Source of the DNA: an uncultured Rikenellaceae bacterium
GTDB taxonomy: Bacteria > Bacteroidota > Bacteroidia > Bacteroidales > Rikenellaceae
Length of the DNA: 64,000 nt
Reading direction: 5' to 3'
Assembly: GCA_944415565.1 (NCBI GenBank)
Contig: CALYBQ010000010.1
Coordinates: 62,001-126,000 of the forward strand
In this document: one piece after another, positions 26,401-34,189 of the stretch
How positions within the stretch are numbered: position 1 is the stretch's first letter
How the letters are laid out: each line of letters begins with the position of its first letter
The notes under the pieces: model-generated
The model's input: only the letters and a program-made list of their open reading frames with translations
The model's database searches: none
What the model was told of the DNA's origin: nothing
Program-made: the position numbers and the translations under genes

Positions 26401-27671
26401 TAGTAGGGCATGTTGAAGATGCCGTCGTTGCCGTTCAGGTATGACGGGACGAAGATTACTTTCACTTTCGATTCAGGATCCATTAGTACCGAACCTGTCA
26501 TGGCGTTCACGATAGGGTCCCAGCCGCTCAGGTGGTGTGTCGTATGGCGGAAGAGCGTGGTATCTATCGGCGACGACGGGTCGGTGAGGTGTGCCTGAAG
26601 GTCATGACGCGGACCGTTGTTGCCGGCCGGCACTGTGATGTAGGCCAGCACTTCGCGACCCAGTTTGTCGCTCTGTGCTACCTGTTTGAGCGATTCCACG
26701 AGGACGTCGAGGCCTTTGTTCTTGAATTCGTAACGGCCGCTGGTTCCCACGATGAGCGGGTCTTTGTCGAATTTGTGACCGAGGCACGCTTCCGCCACTT
26801 TTATCATCATTGCGCGCCCCTCCTTGCGTTTGTCGTCGAACTCCTTACCTTTCCATACGAAGTCGTCCTCGAAACCATTCGGTGTCACGATATTCACCTC
26901 ATGGCCGAGCAGGTATTGGCATTCGCGGGCGGTGATGTCGCTGACAGTCGCAAAGCAGTCGCAGTTGTTGGCCGAGATTTTCTCAAGCGAATGTTTAGCG
27001 ACTATATTATACTGGCGTGCGAAATCGTCCGCGTTGAATCGTGGCAGGTTGCTGTATAGCGGTTGCCCGTTCCCTGCGAGCGAGCGGCCGAGTATGGTCG
27101 CGTGGGTGGTGAACACGGTCGCCGTGTAAGGCGAGTTTTTTTGTAGGTACAATCCTCCGCTGCCCGTCATCCATTCGTGGAAGTGGGCTACGACCTTGTC
27201 GCTCGACACACAGAACGATTCGATGTATTTCTCGATTACCTTACCGGCCGCATATCCGAACAATACCGGCTCGATATAGTCCCATTGTCCGCTTATAGAG
27301 TCTACACGGTAGGATTCCCACAGGAATTTGAGCACGTCGTCTTTTGATGCGAAAAAAGTGGTGAAGTCCACGAGTATTACCAACGGATTACCTTTGATGT
27401 TCCAACGGCCTACGCGCACGCGTATTCCGTCGTTGTAGACCATCTGCCTCCAGTCCTTCAGCAGGTTCGGGTCCTCCTCGAATTCCATGTTGCCCTCTTC
27501 CCTGTGTACGTCTGGTCCGATAAGGACGTACCCGTTGCCCATGGCACGGGTCATGTTGAGTGCTTTGGTCGCTATAACGGTGTGTATTCCGCCTACTTTG
27601 TTGCATACTTCCCAGCTTACTTCGAAAAGGAAGTCGGGTTTCGATTGTTTGTCCTGATTTTGTGATGCCAT
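23412..27671 (-). CDS. Glycogen synthase (GT3)-alpha-glucan phosphorylase (GT35) fusion
   Basis: 1419 residues with two complete catalytic modules. Residues about 10-560 are a GT3-type glycogen synthase of the kind found in eukaryotes and some Bacteroidetes: [22 protein letters not shown] at the start, [17 protein letters not shown] and [46 protein letters not shown] in the donor domain. Residues about 588-1419 are a full-length phosphorylase: [44 protein letters not shown], and the cofactor-binding Lys1173 in [12 protein letters not shown]. One polypeptide would thus lengthen glucan from a sugar nucleotide and shorten it with phosphate. It faces the debranching/GT4/GH57 cluster. Its upstream neighbour is hemW, 86 bases away. 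Confidence 0.9.
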   Translation of the reverse strand: [1419 protein letters not shown]

Positions 27672-27757
27672 ATATCTGATACTTAATTTGTTTTCGATGC
27701 CTGTGTCTGAATTGCAAAGGTAAGCATTTAGGCGGTGTTAGCCAACATAAAAGCGTG

Positions 27758-28879
27758 TTATACGTCGAATAAATCGGATATTATCCGGTCCGATACGAGG
27801 AACTTTTCACAGGGAACGTAAATGTGTCCGTTTTCGTTTCGCAAAAGGCCGTCGCGTATGAACTTTTCGGCCCTGTGGGACAATTTGTCGGTAGCTTCGA
27901 GACCGAACTTGCTCTTGAAATCGCCGACGTCTATGCCTGTTGCACATCTGAGGTGTACCATGACGTATTCGTTACGCATGTCTTCCGGCGTGAGGGTTTC
28001 CGTCTCGAACATCTCGGGCGATGGGCTTTGCTTTATGTATAGGTCCGTGTCTGTCGTGCATACGCGCCTTTCGTGTTCGTCATAGGAGTGTGCTGAAGGT
28101 CCGAGGCCGAGGTATGGCGTCCCTCTCCAGTAGGAGCTGTTGTGCATGGCCCGCCGTCCCGGAAGCGCGAAGTTCGAGATTTCGTAATGTTCAAAGCCTG
28201 CCGTGCCGAGCATCCGACGCAACATTTCGTATTGTCGTTCGCTGGTATCTTCGTCCACCGCTTTTATATCTCCGCGTTGGGCCATACGCCCGAAGCGCGT
28301 GCCTTCTTCTATCGTGAGATGATAGGCGGATATGTGCTGGACGCCGAGTGACAGCATTTTGTTTATGTTGCGTTCCCATGTTCGGTCGTCCATTCCGGGG
28401 ATGCCGAAGATGAGGTCGGCGGATATGTTGTCGAATCCGGCCGCCTGTGCGCGTCCGATGGCTGCCTCTGCCTGTGCGGCCGTGTGGCGGCGGTTCATTA
28501 GCCGCAGGTCTGAGTCGTCGAACGATTGTATCCCTATGCTAAGACGGTTGATAGGTGTCTTGGCTAAGTCGGCCAGATATGTTGCGGACAGGTCGTCCGG
28601 ATTGGCTTCGAGGGTAACTTCTTCCGGTTGGACCGTGAAGTTGCCGTATATCTCGTCGAAGATGGTCTCTATCTGGCTTATCGACAACAACGATGGTGTC
28701 CCTCCGCCGAAATATATGGTTTTAACGGGTTGTTCGCCGAGGTATTCTTTGCGGGCACGCATCTCCCGCCGCAGCGCCGAGACGAAATCATCTGTGTTGG
28801 CGGTGGACGTACAACTGTAAAAGTCGCAGTAGGAGCATTTGCTGACGCAGAAAGGTATGTGGATATATAGCCCTGCCAT
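27758..28879 (-). CDS. hemW: Radical SAM heme chaperone HemW (coproporphyrinogen III oxidase-like)
   Basis: 373 residues. The [4Fe-4S] motif CVSKCSYC (Cys11, Cys15, Cys18) follows LYIHIPF, and FGGGTPSLL and the GIQSFDD segment are the SAM-binding and barrel strands of the HemN/HemW group. The extra conserved cysteine just after CxxxCxxC in true HemN is not decisive here; the short N-terminus that starts directly at the radical SAM domain and the absence of the HemN N-terminal arm favour HemW, which binds heme and hands it to respiratory proteins. That would suit the cytochrome b of the fumarate reductase in this window. The fusion glycogen gene lies downstream on the same strand. Confidence 0.87.
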   Translation of the reverse strand: MAGLYIHIPFCVSKCSYCDFYSCTSTANTDDFVSALRREMRARKEYLGEQPVKTIYFGGGTPSLLSISQIETIFDEIYGNFTVQPEEVTLEANPDDLSATYLADLAKTPINRLSIGIQSFDDSDLRLMNRRHTAAQAEAAIGRAQAAGFDNISADLIFGIPGMDDRTWERNINKMLSLGVQHISAYHLTIEEGTRFGRMAQRGDIKAVDEDTSERQYEMLRRMLGTAGFEHYEISNFALPGRRAMHNSSYWRGTPYLGLGPSAHSYDEHERRVCTTDTDLYIKQSPSPEMFETETLTPEDMRNEYVMVHLRCATGIDVGDFKSKFGLEATDKLSHRAEKFIRDGLLRNENGHIYVPCEKFLVSDRIISDLFDV

Positions 28880-29058
28880 GGTTCACGAAACTTCGGAACG
28901 CAAGATAGCGATTATAACGGCGAATTGGTCATTCGAAGCATGTTTATCTGGCGCGGTGTATAATTATGTGTGCTGCATGATAACGGCATTGCGGTGCAGA
29001 GCGTTTTCGTGGCCGTATTTTAAATGATTATTAAATAATATTAAAAAATCATCTGTTA

Positions 29059-29092
29059 TTTGTGTAACAACAAAAAAGTTTTCTTACCTTTG
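29059..29092 (+). promoter_or_regulatory. Promoter of pckA
   Basis: TTTG at 29059-29062 and TACCTTTG at 29085-29092 (perfect -7 match), 22 bases apart. The ATG follows 46 bases after the -7 box in an A-rich leader. Confidence 0.55.
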
Positions 29093-29138
29093 TGACTAAT
29101 TTCGAAAAAGAAGTATTAACCGAATATAAAGTAAAACA

Positions 29139-30746
29139 ATGGCAAAGATCGATCTTAGCAAGTATGGCATTTCGGGCGTTACCGAGATCCTGCACAATCC
29201 TTCGTACGACCAGCTCTTCGAAGAAGAAACCAAACCGGGCCTCGAAGGCTTCGAAAAGGGTCAGGTGACCAACACCGGCGCAGTAAACGTTATGACTGGC
29301 GTTTACACGGGCCGTTCGCCTAAGGACAAATTCTTCGTAATGGACGAAGTGACCAAAGATACCGTTTGGTGGACTTCGGACGAGTACAAGAACGACAACA
29401 AACCGGTTAGCGAAGAGGCTTGGAAATCTATTAAGAAACTTGCTACCGACGAACTCTCTGGCAAACGCCTTTTCGTAGTTGACGCTTTCTGCGGCGCTAA
29501 CGAAAACACTCGTCTCAAACTCCGTTTCATCATGGAGGTTGCATGGCAGGCTCACTTCGTGAAGAACATGTTCGTACGCCCGACCGCAGAAGAGCTCGAA
29601 AACTTCGGCGAACCGGACTTCGTTATCATGAACGCTTCGAAAGCTAAAGTTGAAAACTACAAGGAACTCGGCCTCAACTCTGAAACAGCGGTTGTATTCA
29701 ACCTCAAAGAGAAGGTTCAGGTTATCCTCAATACATGGTACGGCGGTGAGATGAAGAAAGGTATGTTCTCCTACATGAACTATCTCCTTCCGCTCAAAGG
29801 CATCGCTTCGATGCACTGCTCGGCAAACACCAATATGGAAGAGACCAGCACAGCTATCTTCTTTGGTCTTTCAGGTACAGGTAAAACCACCCTTTCGACA
29901 GACCCGAAACGTAAGCTTATCGGTGACGACGAGCACGGATGGGATGACGACGGCGTATTCAACTTCGAAGGCGGATGCTACGCTAAGGTCATCAACCTTG
30001 ACAAAGATAGCGAACCGGACATCTGGAACGCAATCAAACGCGACGCGCTTCTCGAAAACGTTACCGTTAAGGCTGACGGTTCTATCGACTTCGCAGACAA
30101 GAGCGTAACCGAAAATACCCGTGTGTCTTACCCGATCAACTTCATCACGAATATCGTTAAACCGGTATCGAAGGGTCCGGCTGCACAGCAGGTTATCTTC
30201 CTTTCTGCCGATGCGTTCGGCGTGCTTCCTCCGGTTTCTATCCTCGATCCGGAACAGACTCAGTATTACTTCCTTTCGGGCTTCACTGCGAAACTCGCAG
30301 GTACTGAACGCGGTATCACTGAGCCGACTCCTACTTTCTCGGCTTGCTTCGGCGCAGCATTCCTTTCGCTGCACCCGACAAAATACGGTGAAGAACTCGT
30401 TAAGAGGATGCAGAAATCTGGTGCTAAGGCATACCTCGTGAACACTGGATGGAACGGTACTGGCAAACGTATCTCGATCAAGGATACTCGTGGTATCATC
30501 GACGCTATCCTCGACGGTTCTATCGACAAGGCTCCGACCAAGAGGATCCCGTACTTCAACTTCGAAGTTCCGACCGCTCTTCCGGGTGTAGATCCTAACA
30601 TCCTCGATCCGCGCGATACTTACGCTAACGCTAACGATTGGGAAGCTAAGGCTAAAGACCTTGCAGAACGTTTCATGAAGAACTTCAAGAAGTTTACCGC
30701 TCACGAAACCGGTAAGAAACTCGAAGCTGCTGGTCCGAAACTCTAA
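29139..30746 (+). CDS. pckA: Phosphoenolpyruvate carboxykinase (ATP)
   Basis: 535 residues, full length. It interconverts oxaloacetate plus ATP with PEP, CO2 and ADP. The P-loop GLSGTGKT is at 243-250, followed by [17 protein letters not shown], which holds the Mn and Mg ligands (Asp in LSTDP), and [10 protein letters not shown] before it. The oxaloacetate-binding TGRSPKDKF is at 57-65. In gut Bacteroidetes the enzyme runs in the carboxylating direction, storing the PEP bond as ATP and feeding malate, fumarate and succinate; that pairing with the fumarate reductase here is inferred. Codon use is narrow (for example mostly CTC/CTT for Leu and CGT/CGC for Arg), consistent with very high expression. 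Single gene with its own promoter and a strong terminator. Confidence 0.97.
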   Translation: MAKIDLSKYGISGVTEILHNPSYDQLFEEETKPGLEGFEKGQVTNTGAVNVMTGVYTGRSPKDKFFVMDEVTKDTVWWTSDEYKNDNKPVSEEAWKSIKKLATDELSGKRLFVVDAFCGANENTRLKLRFIMEVAWQAHFVKNMFVRPTAEELENFGEPDFVIMNASKAKVENYKELGLNSETAVVFNLKEKVQVILNTWYGGEMKKGMFSYMNYLLPLKGIASMHCSANTNMEETSTAIFFGLSGTGKTTLSTDPKRKLIGDDEHGWDDDGVFNFEGGCYAKVINLDKDSEPDIWNAIKRDALLENVTVKADGSIDFADKSVTENTRVSYPINFITNIVKPVSKGPAAQQVIFLSADAFGVLPPVSILDPEQTQYYFLSGFTAKLAGTERGITEPTPTFSACFGAAFLSLHPTKYGEELVKRMQKSGAKAYLVNTGWNGTGKRISIKDTRGIIDAILDGSIDKAPTKRIPYFNFEVPTALPGVDPNILDPRDTYANANDWEAKAKDLAERFMKNFKKFTAHETGKKLEAAGPKL

Positions 30747-30765
30747 TCGGCAGTTATTAAATAGG

Positions 30766-30799
30766 ACAGGGCGTGCAATTTGCACGCCCTGTTTTTTTG
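30766..30799 (+). terminator. Strong intrinsic terminator after pckA
   Basis: A perfect 12-bp GC-rich stem (30766-30777 with 30781-30792) with a 3-base loop and seven T after it. Confidence 0.9.
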
Positions 30800-30823
30800 C
30801 CGTAAGCGGAACCGAGCTGAACT

Positions 30824-31141
30824 TTATCGGGCTATTAGGCTCGATATGGCGAAAGCGCTGTTGATTACAAGTATAGACAAAGCCCAGAACGAGTAGGCGT
30901 TGATACGGAATCTATCGCGTATACAATACAGTACCGATATGATAAGGAGTATCGGTTGTACGACGACCAAGAGCGGAAGCGTCAATAGTTCCTGAAAGAA
31001 GCCGAATACGACAAAGTCGGATTTTATGACATAGGCGTTAAGGTAGAGCAATACAAAATATCCGACGACTGCCAGACTCGTGAAAAATAATTATTTGCCG
31101 GAGAATTTTCTTGATGGTCCGTCCGCGATAGCTGTTTTCAT
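30824..31141 (-). pseudogene. Small membrane protein gene broken by two frameshifts
   Basis: Minus-strand frame ending at 30824 codes a hydrophobic protein with at least two membrane segments (VVGYFVLLYLNAYVIKSDF and LPLLVVVQPILLIISVLY), but it has no ATG. Going upstream, the coherent continuation IKKILRQIIIF lies in another frame and joins FTSLAVVGYF if one T is removed from the five-T run at 31083-31087. Further up, an ATG at 31141 begins MK and enters the same reading (NSYRGRTIKKI) only if one base is added to the four-A run at 31135-31138. The reconstructed product is about 105 residues with a basic N-terminus and three membrane segments. I do not recognise the family. The alternative is an intact short gene from a TTG at 31051, or sequencing error at both runs. 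Confidence 0.5.
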
Positions 31142-31271
31142 CCCGATTGGGTTTTAGTGGATTTTATGTGGGCGGAGAAAATAGAGTTACAGGGCGGGTT
31201 TCCTTGCTTTATAACCTGCTCTTTTGGAATAACGCTTATTCTGCGATAAAAGTATGGCTGTACGGAAATCG

Positions 31272-31727
31272 CTATCGCTTCATCACGCGGTCCATCTCCC
31301 GCTTGGCGTCTTTCTCTTTGATGTATTCGCGTTTGTCGTAACGCTTGCGGCCGCGTGCGAGTCCTATCTCTACTTTGGCCAGACCGCGGTCGTTCAGGAA
31401 CAGTTTTAAACCTACGACAGTCAGACCGTTATCTTGAAGCGCACGTTCCAGTTTGTTGAGCTCTCGCTTGTTCAACAGTAGCTTGCGGTCGCGCTTGGGC
31501 ATATGGTTGTTGTACGTACCCCAGTGGTATTCGGCGATATTCATTCCCTTGATCCATAGTTCGCCGCGGTCGAAATAGCAATAACTATCGACCATAGAGG
31601 CTTTGCCGAGCCGGATGGATTTTATCTCGGTCCCGGTCAGCACGATACCGGCAACGAAACTTTCGATTATCTCGTAGTCGAACGTTGCCCGCCTGTTCTT
31701 GATGGATATGTTGCGATAGTCTGCCAT
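31272..31727 (-). CDS. smpB: SsrA-binding protein SmpB
   Basis: 151 residues. SmpB binds tmRNA and brings it to stalled ribosomes for trans-translation. The OB-like barrel shows [29 protein letters not shown] and [26 protein letters not shown], with the [17 protein letters not shown] segment that contacts tmRNA. The basic C-terminal tail ([22 protein letters not shown]) normally enters the decoding centre. Normal length. The start at 31727 has a TATCTTTG box only 9 bases upstream. The tmRNA gene itself is not in this window. Confidence 0.96.
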   Translation of the reverse strand: MADYRNISIKNRRATFDYEIIESFVAGIVLTGTEIKSIRLGKASMVDSYCYFDRGELWIKGMNIAEYHWGTYNNHMPKRDRKLLLNKRELNKLERALQDNGLTVVGLKLFLNDRGLAKVEIGLARGRKRYDKREYIKEKDAKREMDRVMKR

Positions 31728-31736
31728 AAGAGATTA

Positions 31737-31744
31737 CAAAGATA
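31737..31744 (-). promoter_or_regulatory. -7 box (TATCTTTG) for smpB
   Basis: Perfect TAnnTTTG match on the minus strand ending 9 bases before the smpB ATG, implying a leader of only a few bases. Confidence 0.45.
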
Positions 31745-31875
31745 CTAAAACGCCGCTGTTATTCGATATATACGCCCCGGATATTATTGCCTCTGCCGTA
31801 AAATCATCCCGGTATATTAACGGGCTGCTATAAATAGCACATGGGTTTTAGCGCAAAAGATGGCTTGTCCAGCTC

Positions 31876-34077
31876 CTAAAAATAATACCCCATATTCAGG
31901 TAGAAACTGAAATCCTTGTCCCTGTTCGACCAGTTCAGCATTACGTCCAGAGGGCCGACTATGGTGTTGTACGAATAGCAGAGTGATGCGCCGAAGACGT
32001 CCTCTCCGTGGTTGATGTTGAAAAAGTCGTCGTGGTGTTTCATGTAGTTGAATTTCAGCGATCCGTACATGCGTTGCCACAACCCGACCCGTAGGTCCAT
32101 CTTCACCCCGAGTACGGAGTTGTCGAACAGTTCGAAGTTGTGTATGCCGTAGAACGGGAGCTGCTGGCGGACATACCGTCCTGCGACCGTGCCGCCCATA
32201 AAGTTGAGTGCTGGATAGGGCAGGTGTTCCCGGTCGCCGATGAGTATGCGAGTGAAGAATCCGGGCGTCATCGTCACCCTTTTGCTGATTGATATCGGTG
32301 CGAAGAAGTCGCCGGTTATGGCGCTTACGGGTGTATAGCCTTTGTAGGTGGCGAAGTCGGATGTGTAAAGCGTGTAGTCGGCCATGAAGGAGAGTCCTTT
32401 GGTGGGATAGTAGCGGCTGTCTAGCGATTCGAGTTGTGTTTTCAGGTAGTAATTGACCAACCCCTCCGATTTGACTTTCGAACTGTATATGTCGGGGGCC
32501 CACAACTGCGATTCGTAATGGAAATATTCATAACGCAGTCCGGTCTCTATCTTGAAGTTGCGTAGCTGGATATTCGCGAAGTGCAGATCGGCCATGTGAT
32601 AGCGGTAGTCCATGTTGCTCCCTTTCTTGCCGTGGTCGTAGAGGTCTATGTCGTTGTAGCGGTATGTGTACGAGAGATAGAATTTGTGACGCATCTCGTT
32701 GCCTGCGGCAATCCCGACCTCCACATAAGGGTTACTGCTTAGCCTTCCGGTAGCGAACAGGTATGCGCTTCCGAAGTTGTCGGGGGTTATCATGGCGTGC
32801 AGCAATACGGCCGCCATCTCCTCGGTGTCGAATCGGAAACCGAAACTCAGCGAGTTGTGCCTGCTCTCCTTGACTGTGAATATGAGCCTGTAAGGCGATA
32901 CGCCGTCAAACCGGTAGCTTACCGATGAGAATAGGCCGCACCCCTGAAGATTCGCCATGGCCCTGTGCAGTTGTGGTCCAGTGATGATGCTGGCATCTGT
33001 GAATCCGAGCAGTTTCTTTATATTGCGGGGCTCGTTGTTTTCAAGCCCCTCGAACGCTATGTCGCTGATTATTATAGGCCGGTTCGGTTCGAGGTCCTGA
33101 TGCGTTTGCGGGTGGTAGCTGTCGGATATGCCTATCTTCTCTTTTAAGGCTATAAGTGCGGCATGATTGGCTTCCATTGCCTCAGCGCCTCGTTGGAGCA
33201 GGGAGTCTATGGCCGGAGCCGAGAAACTTGCGGCCGAGAAACCGTCGATGTTCGGATGGATGTAGAGGTCCGTTGCTTCGATATTTTTCTGTAATGCTTC
33301 GGCGGCCGTGATGTTGGTGAGCTGGTCTACGATGTCGGCCATGCTGTTGAGTTCGTTTTCCGTCCGCAGTCCCGACGAAAGGTCGATTCCTATGATTATC
33401 TCGGCGCCCAATTCCCGTGCTACGTCTACAGGGTAATTGTTGGCTATGCCTCCGTCAACGAGGACCATCCCGTCGCGCCGTATCGGGGTGAACGCTCCCG
33501 GAATGGACATGCTTGCACGCATGACCAGCGGCAGGTAGCCGTTCGTGAACGTTACCGATTCGCCCTTGACCATATCGTAGGCGACGCAGGCGAAAGGTAT
33601 CGGCAATTCGCGGAAGTCGAGCGAATCGTGGTAGCCTATGGTGAGTTCTGTCAACAGGTTGTAGACGTTGTGTCCGCCCATGATGCCTGACGGTATTGAT
33701 ATGCCTTTGTTTGGGGTTATGGGGACGGTTATGAGGTAGCGTTCGGTGTTCTCTTTTTCGGTGAACGAGAGGTTCATGCGTGATACGCGGTCGGAAAGGA
33801 GGGCAGGCCAGTTTTGTGTACGCACCATCGAATCGAGCGTATGGGTGCTGTATCCTATCGAGTAGAGGCCTCCGATGATCGCTCCCATGCTCGTTCCCGC
33901 AATAACGTCTATCGGTATGCCCGCCTCCTCGATGGCTTTGAGTGCGCTGATATGGGCGACGCCTTTGGCCCCGCCGCCGCTCAGGACGACACCTACTTTT
34001 TTGCGTTGCCCTTGCGCGGGGATGGTGGCGGCTATTGCCGCGAATATGAACAGTAAACGTAAAAATATATTTTTCAT
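31876..34077 (-). CDS. Patatin-like phospholipase with outer-membrane beta-barrel (PlpD-like)
   Basis: 733 residues. A signal peptide (KNIFLRLLFIFAAIAATIPAQG) is followed by a patatin lipase domain, about 25-310: oxyanion loop SGGGAKGVAHI, nucleophile Ser63 in GTSMG, and catalytic Asp208 in VDGGIANNYPVD. A POTRA-like segment (about 330-405, ISDIAFEGLENNEPRNIKKLLG) leads into a C-terminal 16-strand-type barrel of the Omp85/BamA superfamily ending in the aromatic DFSFYLNMGYYF. This is the layout of PlpD, a type Vd secreted lipase, and is widespread in Bacteroidetes. The lipase would face the outside or the periplasm and hydrolyse phospholipid; its exact substrate is unknown. It lies between dnaG and smpB on the same strand, more than 100 bases from each. 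Confidence 0.88.
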   Translation of the reverse strand: MKNIFLRLLFIFAAIAATIPAQGQRKKVGVVLSGGGAKGVAHISALKAIEEAGIPIDVIAGTSMGAIIGGLYSIGYSTHTLDSMVRTQNWPALLSDRVSRMNLSFTEKENTERYLITVPITPNKGISIPSGIMGGHNVYNLLTELTIGYHDSLDFRELPIPFACVAYDMVKGESVTFTNGYLPLVMRASMSIPGAFTPIRRDGMVLVDGGIANNYPVDVARELGAEIIIGIDLSSGLRTENELNSMADIVDQLTNITAAEALQKNIEATDLYIHPNIDGFSAASFSAPAIDSLLQRGAEAMEANHAALIALKEKIGISDSYHPQTHQDLEPNRPIIISDIAFEGLENNEPRNIKKLLGFTDASIITGPQLHRAMANLQGCGLFSSVSYRFDGVSPYRLIFTVKESRHNSLSFGFRFDTEEMAAVLLHAMITPDNFGSAYLFATGRLSSNPYVEVGIAAGNEMRHKFYLSYTYRYNDIDLYDHGKKGSNMDYRYHMADLHFANIQLRNFKIETGLRYEYFHYESQLWAPDIYSSKVKSEGLVNYYLKTQLESLDSRYYPTKGLSFMADYTLYTSDFATYKGYTPVSAITGDFFAPISISKRVTMTPGFFTRILIGDREHLPYPALNFMGGTVAGRYVRQQLPFYGIHNFELFDNSVLGVKMDLRVGLWQRMYGSLKFNYMKHHDDFFNINHGEDVFGASLCYSYNTIVGPLDVMLNWSNRDKDFSFYLNMGYYF

Positions 34078-34189
34078 CGGGCGGTGTCGGCATGATGGGA
34101 TGAATCACGCATCTACAAAAATACGCAAATCTCGTGCAAAATGGACTCGCATCCCTGTGAAGTGAGATAAATAGTTGAAATATCGCGCC

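Noticed and set aside
29871-30785. 304-codon minus-strand frame over pckA
   Set aside because: Shadow of a highly codon-biased gene, and it runs through the pckA terminator.
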